Assembly: GCA_043757045.1 (NCBI GenBank)
Contig: JAYVQC010000121.1
Location: 1-26,378 of the forward strand
Source: JANNGC01 sp043757045
GTDB taxonomy: Bacteria; Verrucomicrobiota; Verrucomicrobiia; Limisphaerales; SIBH01
Direction of reading: 5' to 3'
Length of the DNA: 26,378 bases
Shown: one piece after another, positions 1-7,735 of the stretch
Layout of the letters: the number at the start of each line of letters is the position of its first letter
Numbering within the stretch: the stretch's first letter is position 1
Translations under genes and position numbers: made by a program
Notes under the pieces: model-generated
What the model was told of the DNA's origin: nothing
The model's input: only the letters and a program-made list of their open reading frames with translations
Databases searched by the model: none

Positions 1-49
1 TCTTTTTACCAGCGAACTCGGCGTGGGCAAAGGTGGTCTGGTGCGTCAT
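1..49 (-). CDS. IS5-family transposase, N-terminal fragment cut by window edge
   Basis: An ATG at 49 on the minus strand opens a frame that reads MTHQTTFAHAEFAGKK and runs off the left edge. This matches the usual opening of many IS5-group transposases, in which a short start such as M-x-Q-x-(T/S)-FA-x-AE(F/Y)A-x-K-(R/K) precedes the TRRE/FL region. Only 16 codons are visible, with no catalytic DDE residue, so the assignment rests on this N-terminal resemblance and the insertion-sequence-like tip upstream. It cannot be judged whether the gene is intact. Confidence 0.5.
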   Translation of the reverse strand, partial: MTHQTTFAHAEFAGKK

Positions 50-127
50 GCCGCGCAGTGTGGAACCCCCGCGTGCCACCGTCGGTCAGAAAACCCAAGA
101 CGCAGGATTAAATCAGCGTTTCCCTAA
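1..127 (-). mobile_element. End of an IS5-family-like insertion sequence (partial)
   Basis: The left edge carries the start of a transposase-like reading frame on the minus strand. Beyond it lies a stretch ending in a plausible insertion-sequence tip. Read on the minus strand from position 123 the tip is GGAAACGCTGATTTAATCC, and it is flanked at 124-127 by CTAA, which fits the YTAR target duplication of IS5 elements. A tip one or two bases longer with a 3-bp TAA duplication is also possible. The other end of the element is outside the window, so neither the inverted repeat nor the duplication can be confirmed. Confidence 0.5.
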
Positions 128-239
128 CTCAAGACACCGTTGCCGCTATTAACACTGGGCGGAACGGTTTCGGCAGGATGTTTTCTTTCTGCTTTCAGAT
201 TTGTTTTCAGTGGTTGGAGACAGGCTGGAAGCCCACTCT

Positions 240-1796
240 CTATTTGGCGGCGGTGGAGGTCGCGTGCCGATACACCTCCGCCGTGCGGAAGAGCCACGCG
301 CCGGTGGTGCGTTGGGGCGGTAGGCCCAGCACTTGTTCAAAGCCCGCAAAGAGCACCGACGCGGCCTCGCCCGGCTCGGGCGAGAGCAGCGCCCAGTCGA
401 GGTGATGCTCCCGAATGTCCGCCATCACCTCGCCGAACGGACGCTGATGCGAGCGCAACAGCACGATCGGTTTTTTCACGAGGTAGTAGGTGAAGATGGG
501 ATCGGGCAGACCGGGCGGCAGCCCTTGCCAGTAGTAGAACGAGGTGAGCAACACGCGGTCGTCGTCGCGCACGTTGCGGTTCAGGATTTCTGCGGCTTCC
601 CGGGAATTCGCCGCGCCGCGCCACTGGCTTTCGGCCACGCGGCGCAACATCGGCTCGTAGTCGCGGGTCGTGGCCGCGAGCATCGCGCCGGCGAGCATCA
701 CGGCACACGCCGCCGTCAGAGCCGGACGCCGCCGCGACGCGCGGAGGAAGGGAATTTTGCCCAGCCATTTGGTCGCTTCGTTCACCGCCAGCGCCACGAG
801 CGCGGCCCACGCGGGCAGGAGCGAAATCACAATCCACGGCACCTTGTTCGGCACGATGGAGATCAACACCAGCGCCGGGACGAGCACGGTCAACGGCCAC
901 ACCGACCAGGCGGCGGGCCGGTCCTCGGCGGCGTGGTCTTTGAGCCACGCGTGAGCGGCCCACACGGCTCCGGCCCCGGCCAGCACCACGCCGGTCCAGC
1001 CGAGCAGCACAGGCAGCTGTACGAAGTAGAATGACCAGTTGCTCTGCCAGAGCGATTGGGCGTGCAGGGCAAATTGAAAAACGTCACCGCCGCCTGGCCC
1101 GGTCGCGCGCGGCAGCACGCCCAGATACCACCAGCCACACGTCAGCGCGGAGAGGCCCGTGAGCAGGAAAAAATCTTTCACGGTGCGCCGTCTGCACGCG
1201 CCGCCGAGCCAGAGCGTAAAAACGGCGAGGCAGTAGAACACCGCCGTGCCCTTCGTCAGCAAGGCGAGGCCCAGACACACGCCGCACCACAGCGTGCGCC
1301 GCGAGACCAGCGCGAGCAGCGCGAGCAACCCGAACGTCGCGACCAGATGATCCTGTTTAATCCACACGTCGAACAGCGCGCTGCCCGGTAGCAGCGCGAT
1401 GATGAACGCGGACCACAATCCCGCCGCGAGTCCAAAGACCCGGCGGTTCAACAGGAAGAGCAGCCCTTGGTTCACCGCGCCGACGATGATGGAGAGAATT
1501 TCCGCGCGCTCCGCGAAGCCGGTTTGCAGCGGTTGCAGCACGAGCAACAGCAGCGTGTGCAAGGGAGGATGCCGCCAGAACCAAGCGGCGAAGGGATCGT
1601 TCCCGCCCGCGTCGAAGGCCCGCGCGGTGCAGAGCGCCATCGCTTCATCCCACACGAGCAGATGCCCGAGCCACCGGAAACGGAGCGCGAGGAACAGGAT
1701 CACGCAGACCGCCAGCGGCAGCCAGACGGCCCGGTCCGTGAGCGCAGGCTCCGGGGCGGGTGTCGTCATCGGCGGGTGATCCGCGTCGAGTTTCAT
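240..1796 (-). CDS. GT-C membrane glycosyltransferase (GT39 / ArnT-PMT-like)
   Basis: This is a 518-residue polytopic membrane protein that probably transfers a sugar from a polyprenyl-phosphate donor to an acceptor on the outer face of the inner membrane. The first membrane segment (about 25-42) is followed by a loop with the acidic WDE motif (49-51), as in GT39 and ArnT-type enzymes, where the acidic residue is catalytic. The HPPLH motif (76-80) is the equivalent of the common HPPLYY motif. About ten further hydrophobic segments follow, then a soluble C-terminal part from about residue 385 (RDYEPMLRRVAESQWRG onward). The frame is open back to an ATG at 1922, but the extra 42 residues are charged and low in complexity, so I prefer the ATG at 1796; 1769 is another possibility. 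The acceptor is unknown. Other glycosyltransferases lie 3-7 kb away. Confidence 0.8.
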   Translation of the reverse strand: MKLDADHPPMTTPAPEPALTDRAVWLPLAVCVILFLALRFRWLGHLLVWDEAMALCTARAFDAGGNDPFAAWFWRHPPLHTLLLLVLQPLQTGFAERAEILSIIVGAVNQGLLFLLNRRVFGLAAGLWSAFIIALLPGSALFDVWIKQDHLVATFGLLALLALVSRRTLWCGVCLGLALLTKGTAVFYCLAVFTLWLGGACRRRTVKDFFLLTGLSALTCGWWYLGVLPRATGPGGGDVFQFALHAQSLWQSNWSFYFVQLPVLLGWTGVVLAGAGAVWAAHAWLKDHAAEDRPAAWSVWPLTVLVPALVLISIVPNKVPWIVISLLPAWAALVALAVNEATKWLGKIPFLRASRRRPALTAACAVMLAGAMLAATTRDYEPMLRRVAESQWRGAANSREAAEILNRNVRDDDRVLLTSFYYWQGLPPGLPDPIFTYYLVKKPIVLLRSHQRPFGEVMADIREHHLDWALLSPEPGEAASVLFAGFEQVLGLPPQRTTGAWLFRTAEVYRHATSTAAK

Positions 1797-1950
1797 GGCC
1801 CTGAATTCATCGGCGGGACGGGGTGAAACTGAAATGGTGCGCCCCCTCCCGGCTGGCTGGGCCGGACCACGGTTTTTCCCGGAAACCCTGCGTCCACCAT
1901 CGGCGTCTGCCTCCCCGTTCACAGAAACAAAAACTTAACCCACACGTTCC

Positions 1951-2667
1951 ATGAAAAAAATATTTGCCCTCGCGACGGCCGGCCTGTTCAGCGCGTCGCT
2001 TCTGTTCGCCGCCGATGACGCGAAGGCCGACGTCAAAGCCGCCGCCAAGAAATTGTCCGACGCGGGCAATTACAGTTGGACCACTTCCTCGAAGATGGAG
2101 GGCGCTGCGGGCGGCGGCGGGGGTGGCGGGCGGTTCGGCGGCGGCTCCACCGAAGGCCAGACCGACGGCGGCATTGTGTATCTCAAATCCACCTTCGGCG
2201 ACCGCACCATGCACACGGCGGCCAAGGGCGAGAAAGTCATCGTCAAGGGCGAGGAGGCATGGGAGACGCCGGACGCGGACGCGCAGGGGCCGGGCCGTTT
2301 CGCCGCGCAACGCATGAAGAATTTCAAAGCGCCCGCCGTGGAGGCCGCCGATCTGGCCGACAAGGCCAAGTCGCTCAAGAGCGCAGAGGGCGTGATCAGT
2401 GGCGACCTCACAGAAGACGCGGTGAAGGGGTTGCTGGCCTTCGGCGGACGCCGCGGCGCTGACGCCCCTGCGGCGAAGGACGCCAAAGGCTCGGTGAAGT
2501 TCTGGGTAAAAAACGGCGCGCTGACGAAGTACGAGTACAACGTGCAGGGCAAAGTCATGGGCCGCGAGGATCAGGAGTTCCCCATCAACCGCACTACGAC
2601 GGTCGAGATCAAAGACGCGGGCCAGACGAAGCTGGCGCTGCCGGAAGACGCGAAGAAGAAGCTCTGA
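1951..2667 (+). CDS. Secreted protein of unknown function (possible LolA/LppX-like fold)
   Basis: A 238-residue protein with a clear Sec signal peptide: MKKIF, a hydrophobic stretch, and probable cleavage after residue 20 (LLFA|ADD). Residues about 51-66 are a glycine run (seven consecutive Gly, then RFGGG) that looks like a flexible linker. The rest is a lysine- and alanine-rich domain with alternating polar and hydrophobic strands. The C-terminal part (GSVKFWVKNGALTKYEY, then TTTVEIKDAGQTKLALPEDA) resembles the end of LolA/LppX-type lipid-carrier folds, in which a strand about model parameters is followed by a P-E/D-A tail. That resemblance is my inference and is not a recognised family match. 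The gene stands alone, divergent from the GT-C gene and followed by a strong terminator. No partner is evident. Confidence 0.75.
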   Translation: MKKIFALATAGLFSASLLFAADDAKADVKAAAKKLSDAGNYSWTTSSKMEGAAGGGGGGGRFGGGSTEGQTDGGIVYLKSTFGDRTMHTAAKGEKVIVKGEEAWETPDADAQGPGRFAAQRMKNFKAPAVEAADLADKAKSLKSAEGVISGDLTEDAVKGLLAFGGRRGADAPAAKDAKGSVKFWVKNGALTKYEYNVQGKVMGREDQEFPINRTTTVEIKDAGQTKLALPEDAKKKL

Positions 2668-2691
2668 GATTTTTGGGTGAAAGAAGCAGCC

Positions 2692-2720
2692 GCCCGGCAG
2701 GGAGACCTGCCGGGCTTTTA
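2692..2720 (+). terminator. Rho-independent terminator after the secreted-protein gene
   Basis: A perfect 10-bp GC-rich stem (GCCCGGCAGG, 2692-2701, paired with 2706-2715) closed by a GAGA tetraloop is followed at once by CTTTTAT. It lies 25 bases after the stop codon at 2667. Confidence 0.88.
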
Positions 2721-2756
2721 TCTTCAGGCGGAGCGTCGTCGCTTCGCGCTCCGGGG

Positions 2757-2913
2757 GTGCATACGAACCCTGTTCTGGGTAGGGCGTCGTCGCTCCGCGC
2801 GCGCCGGGGTGAGGCTTCAGCAAGTTCCGCAAGGCTTCTCTGCGGCCAGGCCCGGCGCGCGCGGAGCGACGCGCCCTACCACGCCCATGTTTTTATGAAC
2901 AGTGTTCGGATAC
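2757..2913. repeat. GC-rich palindromic repeat, copy 1 (family B)
   Basis: Two near-perfect arms (2779-2808 and 2851-2879) share the core CGCTCCGCGCGCGCCGGG and differ by one base of length in the GTCGTCGC run. They surround a 42-base loop. A weaker outer pair (about 2757-2776 and 2892-2913, around TGTTC/GAACA) extends the symmetry. The same arm sequence recurs at 7529-7622, so this is a dispersed element. A related decayed piece (GGAGCGTCGTCGCTTCGCGCTCC-like) lies at 2730-2752. The element and the preceding terminator account for most of the 344-base gap between genes; no other gene was seen there. Confidence 0.85.
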
Positions 2914-3011
2914 ATCCGTGCGCCGGGTGAGGCGCGAAAAATTCTTGCCGCATCCATTCATTCGGCCAAAGTCCGAGTCAGAATTTAACCGCAACAGCCA
3001 AGGAAAATTTT

Positions 3012-3995
3012 ATGGGCCGCATCTACAACAACATCGTCGAAACCGTGGGTCGCACGCCACTCGTGCGCCTGAACAAAGTCACCGCCGGCGTCGAAGCCAC
3101 GGTGCTGCTCAAGTGCGAGTTCTTCAACCCGCTCGGCAGCGTGAAAGACCGCATCGGCATGGCCATGATCGAGGACGCGGAGCAGCGCGGCATCTTGACG
3201 AAGGACACCGTGATCATCGAGCCGACGAGTGGCAACACGGGCATCGCGCTGGCCTTCGTGGCGGCGGCGAAGGGCTACAAGATCATTCTCACCATGCCGG
3301 AAACGATGTCGTTGGAGCGGCGCACGCTACTCGCGATGCTCGGCGCGAAGCTCGTGCTCACGCCCGGCGCGGAAGGCATGAAGGGCGCGATTGCCAAGGC
3401 CGAGTCGTTGGCGAAGGAAACGCCGAACGCGTGGATTCCCCAGCAGTTTGAAAATCCTGCGAACCCGGCGATCCACATGAAGACCACGGCGGAAGAAATC
3501 TGGGCGGACACGGATGGCGCGGTGGACATCTTCGTGGCGGCGGTCGGCACCGGAGGCACCATCACGGGTTGCGTGGAAGCGCTGAAGGCGCGCAAGCCGA
3601 GCTTCACCGCCATCGCGGTCGAGCCGAAGGATTCGCCGGTCATTTCGCAGACGCTCGCCGGCCAGCCTGTGAAGCCCGGTCCGCACAAAATTCAAGGCAC
3701 CGGCGCGGGCTTCGTGCCGAAGAATTTGCACCTCAAGGACAGCGCGGGGAATCCGCAAATCGTCGAGTGCGTGCAAGTGTCGAACGACGACTCTTTCGCA
3801 ATGGCCCGTCGTCTGGCGAAGGAAGAAGGGTTGCTCGTCGGCATCTCGACGGGTGCGAACGTCGTGGCCGCGCTGGAAGTCGCGCGCCGTCCCGAGAACA
3901 AAGGTAAAGTGATCGTGACCGTGGCTTGCTCGACCGGCGAACGCTACTTGAGCACCGCGCTCGCGGCCGAAGCGAAGGCGGAAGTGGGCGGGTGA
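3012..3995 (+). CDS. cysK: Cysteine synthase (O-acetylserine sulfhydrylase)
   Basis: This PLP enzyme makes L-cysteine from O-acetyl-L-serine and sulfide in the cytoplasm. Its 327 residues match the family length. Lys45 in NPLGSVKDR is the Schiff-base lysine. TSGNTG (72-77) binds the substrate carboxylate. GTGGTITG (179-186) forms the phosphate-binding glycine loop. Ser279 in GISTGAN is the residue that contacts the PLP ring nitrogen. The end GERYLST is typical of CysK. The start is well supported by AGGA at 3001-3004, seven bases before the ATG. The gene is monocistronic, after a terminator and repeat, and converges on the esterase gene with a 27-base gap. A CysM-type isoform is possible, but the MSLERR motif (99-104) and overall pattern favour CysK. 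Confidence 0.95.
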   Translation: MGRIYNNIVETVGRTPLVRLNKVTAGVEATVLLKCEFFNPLGSVKDRIGMAMIEDAEQRGILTKDTVIIEPTSGNTGIALAFVAAAKGYKIILTMPETMSLERRTLLAMLGAKLVLTPGAEGMKGAIAKAESLAKETPNAWIPQQFENPANPAIHMKTTAEEIWADTDGAVDIFVAAVGTGGTITGCVEALKARKPSFTAIAVEPKDSPVISQTLAGQPVKPGPHKIQGTGAGFVPKNLHLKDSAGNPQIVECVQVSNDDSFAMARRLAKEEGLLVGISTGANVVAALEVARRPENKGKVIVTVACSTGERYLSTALAAEAKAEVGG

Positions 3996-4022
3996 TTTTT
4001 ACCCGCGTCTCGCGGTCCGACG

Positions 4023-4931
4023 TTACCGCTTCAGCAGGCCGCGGTTCTTCATCCACTCTGCCGCGCGGTCGTTCCACGCCGTGACCGGATTCTCCGTGCG
4101 GCGCAGGCCGTAGCCGTGACCGCCCTTCGGATAAATGTGCAGCTCGAAGGGCACGCCCGCCTGCTTGAGCGCCACCGAGTAAAACAGCGCCGACTCCACG
4201 CGCACCGCGTCGTCCTGCGTCATGGCGAGGAAGGCGGGCGGCGTGTTGCTGCTCACGGCGGTCTCGGGGTTAATCTTGTCGCCCTGATCCTTGAGCGTGA
4301 GATACGCGGGATAAATCAGGACAGAAAAATCCGGGCGGCAACTCACCGCGTCCGCCGCGTCCACCGCCGGGTACGTGCGCCGCGCCGCGCTCGCGCTCAA
4401 CGCTGCCGCGAGATGACCGCCTGCGGAAAAACCGAGCACGCCAAGGCGCGCCGGGTCGAGACCGAATTCCTGCGCGCGCGAACGCACGAGTCCCACGGCG
4501 CGTTGCGCGTCCTGAAGCGCGGGCCCATGACGGTCGAGGCCAGGGCGCTTCGGCACCCGATACTTCAGCAGCAACGCGTTCACCCCGATGGAGTTCAGCC
4601 AGTCGCAGACTTCGGTGCCTTCCAAATCCCACGCGAGAATGTTGTAGCCGCCACCGGGAAACACGATGACCGCTGCGCCCGTGTCCTTGTCCTTCGGCGC
4701 GCGATAGAGCGTGATGGTGGGCGTGGAAACATTGCCGAGGCGAATGACGCGCTGGCCCGCGACGAGTCCTTCGCCGGGCTTGGTCATGTCTTTCTCCTCG
4801 CCGATGACATTCGTCTCTCCGGGAACTTTATCCGGCCAGAGGTTGAACACCGGCGGCGCAGCGGCGGCGATCAAAGTGGTGCCGACGAAAAAGCCAAAGC
4901 CGGCGAGCAGCGAACGCAACGTGGATTTCAT
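4023..4931 (-). CDS. Secreted alpha/beta hydrolase (acetyl esterase / acetylxylan esterase-like)
   Basis: A 302-residue exported esterase of the BD-FAE/acetyl-esterase group of the alpha/beta-hydrolase fold. The first 25 residues are a signal peptide (hydrophobic core 8-23, then AAAAPP). PGGGYN (92-97) is the oxyanion-hole loop that replaces HGGG. Ser169 in GFSAGG (167-172) is the nucleophile, Asp240 or Asp241 in QDDAVRVES the acid, and His272 in GGHGYG the base. This family is common in Verrucomicrobiota and Planctomycetota, where it removes acetyl groups from plant or algal polysaccharides; that substrate is inferred. The frame stays open far upstream on the same strand, but the signal peptide fixes the start at 4931. 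It is divergent from the GT2 gene, with a 129-base gap. Confidence 0.88.
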   Translation of the reverse strand: MKSTLRSLLAGFGFFVGTTLIAAAAPPVFNLWPDKVPGETNVIGEEKDMTKPGEGLVAGQRVIRLGNVSTPTITLYRAPKDKDTGAAVIVFPGGGYNILAWDLEGTEVCDWLNSIGVNALLLKYRVPKRPGLDRHGPALQDAQRAVGLVRSRAQEFGLDPARLGVLGFSAGGHLAAALSASAARRTYPAVDAADAVSCRPDFSVLIYPAYLTLKDQGDKINPETAVSSNTPPAFLAMTQDDAVRVESALFYSVALKQAGVPFELHIYPKGGHGYGLRRTENPVTAWNDRAAEWMKNRGLLKR

Positions 4932-4970
4932 GGCGCGGATGGAAGCGGCTTTGCCGCGCGGCGTCCATGC

Positions 4971-5022
4971 GGAAAAGTCGGAGCGCGGACTCGGCGGTTC
5001 GCGCTCCGCATCCAGCTTTTCC
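4971..5022. repeat. Small hairpin related to repeat family C
   Basis: In the divergent gap between the esterase and GT2 genes, CGGAGCGCG (4979-4987) pairs with CGCGCTCCG (5000-5008) across a 12-base loop. A further GGAAAAG/CTTTTCC pair lies outside it. The left arm begins GGAGCGCGGAC, the same as the larger palindrome at 15057, so this looks like a shortened member of that family. It could also act as a regulatory hairpin for either gene. Confidence 0.5.
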
Positions 5023-5060
5023 TTGCCCCTTTCCGCACGCCGCTCGCACAGTCCCGTGCG

Positions 5061-6089
5061 ATGTCCGAGTGGCCCAAAGTCAGTTTCATCATGCCGACGC
5101 TGAACGCAGCGGCATTGCTGGAGAACTGTCTGGCCTCCATCGCCAAACAAACTTACCCGCGCGACCGGTACGAAATCCTCCTCGCCGATGCCATGTCCAC
5201 CGACGCCACGCGAGAGATCGCGGCGCGCTACGGAGCCGTCGTCATTGATGACCACGGGCGCGACATGGAGCAGGGCAAACGCCTCGCGCTCCAGCAGGCC
5301 ACGGGCGAATTCATCGTCTTCGTGGACTCGGACAACGAGATCACGCACGCCGATTACATCGAACTGGCGGTGCGCGCGCTCGCCGCGAACCCGCAGGCGC
5401 TCGGCGTGGAAAGTTATTATCTCGCGTCGCCGAAGATGAGTTCGTTCTGCGCCTACGTCACCGCACTGCTGCACATCAGCGATCCCATGTCGTGGATGAT
5501 GAGCGTGACGCCGAAACTCGTGGCGCGCGACGGCGAGGTCGAACGCTGGACCGTGCCGGGTGAATCGTTGGCCTATCCGCTGGGCGCGAATGGTTTCGTG
5601 TTCCGCCGCGCGGACATTGAACGCACGCGCGCGAAGCAGCAGTTTCAGGACACCCACGTAGCGCTGCACTTGATGCAAGACGGCCAGCGCGAATGGCTGC
5701 GCCTTCGCGGACGCGGCGTGCATCATTACTACGTGCAAACGTGGTGGGGCTTCGTGAAGAAACGCCGCCGGGCCATCGTGCATTTTTTCAACGTCCGCCA
5801 GGAGACGGATGTTTCGTGGACCAAACAGAAACCACCGGTGCCCGTTTGGCTGGCGGCGCTGTATTGCGGTTCGTGGATCGCGCCGCTCTATCACACCGTG
5901 CTTGGCCTCATCAAAGACCGCGACCTTCGGTGGCTGTGGCACCCGCTGACGTGCTTCGGCTCCCTGCTCGGCACCATCTGGGGCTGGCAAACGCAGAAGT
6001 CGCGCGGTGACAAGCGGAGCATCCGTGACTTGAAAGTGGACCAGTCGCTGCGCGGAAATCCCAAATCCCAAATCCCAAATCCCAAATAA
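5061..6089 (+). CDS. Family 2 glycosyltransferase
   Basis: A 342-residue GT-A fold enzyme that probably adds a sugar from a nucleotide-sugar donor during polysaccharide or glycolipid assembly at the inner membrane. The N-terminus has the GT2 nucleotide-binding strand VSFIMPTLNAA (7-17). DSD (89-91) is the metal-binding DxD motif after FIVFV. Two C-terminal hydrophobic segments (about 262-284 and 290-309) should anchor it in the membrane. The ATG at 5061 lies directly before the conserved first strand; the frame is open further upstream but non-coding there. The last 11 residues (GNPKSQIPNPK) and the stop codon are written entirely in the 7-bp AAATCCC array, so the native C-terminus was probably shorter or different. 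It heads a plus-strand run of glycosyltransferases. Confidence 0.88.
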   Translation: MSEWPKVSFIMPTLNAAALLENCLASIAKQTYPRDRYEILLADAMSTDATREIAARYGAVVIDDHGRDMEQGKRLALQQATGEFIVFVDSDNEITHADYIELAVRALAANPQALGVESYYLASPKMSSFCAYVTALLHISDPMSWMMSVTPKLVARDGEVERWTVPGESLAYPLGANGFVFRRADIERTRAKQQFQDTHVALHLMQDGQREWLRLRGRGVHHYYVQTWWGFVKKRRRAIVHFFNVRQETDVSWTKQKPPVPVWLAALYCGSWIAPLYHTVLGLIKDRDLRWLWHPLTCFGSLLGTIWGWQTQKSRGDKRSIRDLKVDQSLRGNPKSQIPNPK

Positions 6090-6255
6090 TTTCCAAAATC
6101 CAATGGTGCAAATTTCAAAGTGCGGCGTTTGGTTGCGAAACGATCCAAAAGCGGCGCTAAAGCGACCGCACTCCAAACGCTCACGCGCCACGGCGAGCGG
6201 CTCTTGCATTTTGGATCTTGGAGCTTGTTTGGGTTTTGGGTTTTGGGTTTTGGAA
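6056..6255. repeat. Heptamer-array inverted repeat between GT2 and GT4 genes (family A)
   Basis: The left arm has four tandem AAATCCC units plus AAAT (6056-6087). The right arm has three tandem GGGTTTT units (6231-6251), which are the reverse complement with one change. Further pairs lie inside (CCAAAATCCAA near 6093 against TTTTGGATCTTGG near 6210). The centre (about 6112-6180) has its own imperfect symmetry around AGTGCGG/CCGCACT, which may be a second repeat nested in the first. The left arm overlaps the end of the GT2 reading frame and provides its TAA stop. The right arm ends ten bases before the next start codon. Confidence 0.85.
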
Positions 6256-6264
6256 TTTTAAGCG

Positions 6265-7449
6265 ATGCGCCTCCACTTCCTCACCAACGGCATCTTCTCC
6301 ACCAGCATCGCGGGCGGGGACATCCATTTCCTCAAGCTCGCCGAGGGCGCAGCGCGTGCGGGCTACGAGTTGAACTTCTTCGGCGGACACGCGCTTCAAG
6401 AAGTCATCCGCAAGCACCACGTCCCCGGCACCGTCACGCTCACCGACGACGGCATGATGCCGAAGACGAACACCGGCGCGCTCGGTGGGCAGGTGAAACT
6501 CTTCCGCGACATGTTCGCGCGCTACCGCCGCACCATGACCGCGCTCGACACCATCGGTGCAGATGATCTGGTCTATGCCACTTCGGATTACTGGTTCGAT
6601 GTGCTGCCCGCCGTGCGCTGCGCCGCGCGCCGCAAGCTCATGGTCTGGCACATGAACGCCCCGCGCCTCGGGGAAATCATCCTGCGCTCGCGGCCGGATG
6701 TGGATGCGATGCGCGCGTCGTCATTGCACTATTGGGCCAGCCAGAATTATTCGCTTCGCCGCTTCGCCGCGTGCCCGCACAAGCATCTGTTCCACTTGCA
6801 TCCCGACATGCGACCCGAGTTGCAGCGGCTCGGCCTGCGTGACGAGGAGATGAGCTACGTCTCCTACGGTTTGGAAGTGGCGTTAAATGATTCGGTGCCT
6901 GCGCCTGTCCGCGAGTTCGACGCGGTGTGGATCGGGCGCGTCCACCGGCAGAAGGGCGTGGATGATCTGGTGGACACAGTGGAGTGGCTGTCGAAGCGCG
7001 TGGAAAATTTCCGCGCCGTGTTCATCGGCAACGTGCGCGCGCTGGAGCCGGAGATCGCCAAACGCGGTTTGCAGAAGCACGTCACCTTCTCCGGCTTCGT
7101 GACCGAGGAGGAAAAAATCCGGCTGTTCAAGGCGAGCCGCGTGTTCCTCATGCCCAGCCGGCACGAAGGCTCGCCGCGTGTCGTGGGCGAATCCATCATC
7201 GCGAACACGCCGGTCGTGGCCTACGACATTCCGAACTACCGCCCGGTGTTCGGCGATTTCCTGCGCTACGTGCCGCCCTTTGATCTCGGCGCGTTTCAAT
7301 CCGCCGCCGAGGACCAGATCAAGAAAATGCGCGCCGGGGACAATTACCTCGCACGCCTCGACCTCGCCGAATTCAAGGGCGCGAACTCGTGGGAGACGAC
7401 GCAGGGAAAATTCCTCGCTGCGTTGGAACAGTTGCGTGCTGTCAGGTAG
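6265..7449 (+). CDS. Family 4 glycosyltransferase (GT-B fold)
   Basis: A 394-residue retaining glycosyltransferase, probably soluble or peripheral on the cytoplasmic face. The N-terminal Rossmann domain starts with RLHFLTNGIFSTSIAGGDIH, where the GGxxxH element lines the active site. The C-terminal donor domain begins near FDAVWIGRVHRQKGVDDLVD. It contains the EX7E motif as E301-GSPRVVG-E309, followed by PVVAYDIPNYRPVFGD, which is typical of GT4 enzymes. The donor and acceptor cannot be told from sequence. It follows the GT2 gene by 175 bases filled by the heptamer repeat, and ends three bases before a terminator. Its position between other glycosyltransferases points to one surface glycan pathway. 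Confidence 0.88.
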   Translation: MRLHFLTNGIFSTSIAGGDIHFLKLAEGAARAGYELNFFGGHALQEVIRKHHVPGTVTLTDDGMMPKTNTGALGGQVKLFRDMFARYRRTMTALDTIGADDLVYATSDYWFDVLPAVRCAARRKLMVWHMNAPRLGEIILRSRPDVDAMRASSLHYWASQNYSLRRFAACPHKHLFHLHPDMRPELQRLGLRDEEMSYVSYGLEVALNDSVPAPVREFDAVWIGRVHRQKGVDDLVDTVEWLSKRVENFRAVFIGNVRALEPEIAKRGLQKHVTFSGFVTEEEKIRLFKASRVFLMPSRHEGSPRVVGESIIANTPVVAYDIPNYRPVFGDFLRYVPPFDLGAFQSAAEDQIKKMRAGDNYLARLDLAEFKGANSWETTQGKFLAALEQLRAVR

Positions 7450-7452
7450 TGG

Positions 7453-7477
7453 GACCGGCGCCCTCGCCGGTCTTTTG
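7453..7477 (+). terminator. Rho-independent terminator after the GT4 gene
   Basis: GACCGGCG (7453-7460) pairs perfectly with CGCCGGTC (7465-7472) across a CCCT loop and is followed by TTTTG. It starts three bases after the TAG stop. A second hairpin without a T-run (CACCAAGCG 7480-7488 with CGCTTGGTG 7493-7501) follows immediately. Confidence 0.8.
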
Positions 7478-7528
7478 TCCACCAAGCGCCCCCGCTTGGT
7501 GAACGGCGAGTACTCACCGCAGAAGGTC

Positions 7529-7622
7529 GGGCGTCGTCGCTCCGCGCGCGCCGGGCAGGAAGCGGAGTGTCCGTCTGGAACTTGCCGGGCCTCAACCCGG
7601 CGCGCGCGGAGCGACGACGCCC
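7529..7622. repeat. GC-rich palindromic repeat, copy 2 (family B)
   Basis: Perfect 27-bp arms (7529-7555 and 7596-7622) enclose a 40-base loop. The arm core CGCTCCGCGCGCGCCGGG is identical to the copy at 2779-2879. Flanking bases on the right (TTCAGAACAGTGTCGT near 7638) also resemble the outer flank of copy 1 (TATGAACAGTGTTCGG), so the unit is larger than the arms. Confidence 0.88.
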
Positions 7623-7677
7623 CACCAACGTCTGCCGTTCTTCAGAACAGTGTCGTGATATGCCCGCTCCTTGGAGC

Positions 7678-7697
7678 TTGGGATTTGGGATTTGGTG
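7678..7697 (+). repeat. Short GGGATTT heptamer array (family A)
   Basis: Two consecutive GGGATTT units follow CTTGGAGCTT and precede GGTGTTTT. GGGATTT is the exact reverse complement of the AAATCCC unit at 6056, and CTTGGAGCTT also precedes the array at 6231. This seems to be a half element of the same family upstream of the second GT4 gene. Confidence 0.65.
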
Positions 7698-7735
7698 TTT
7701 TCCCCGGCACCGCTTCCTACTAGCCTTCGCGCCGC

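Noticed and set aside
1807..2832. A 341-codon minus-strand frame across the secreted-protein gene and its terminator
   Set aside because: It crosses a strong terminator and repeat and overlaps a gene with a clear signal peptide; no protein features seen.
3988..4006. Hairpin GCGGGT/ACCCGC at the end of cysK
   Set aside because: The T-run is in the loop, not after the stem, and the stem overlaps the stop codon; not a convincing terminator.
4116..5060. Upstream extension of the GT2 frame
   Set aside because: It lies opposite the esterase gene and lacks any motif; the conserved GT2 fold begins just after the ATG at 5061.
6056..6251. Direct repeats that might be a CRISPR array
   Set aside because: The units are only 7 bp and directly adjacent with no spacers; no cas genes are present.
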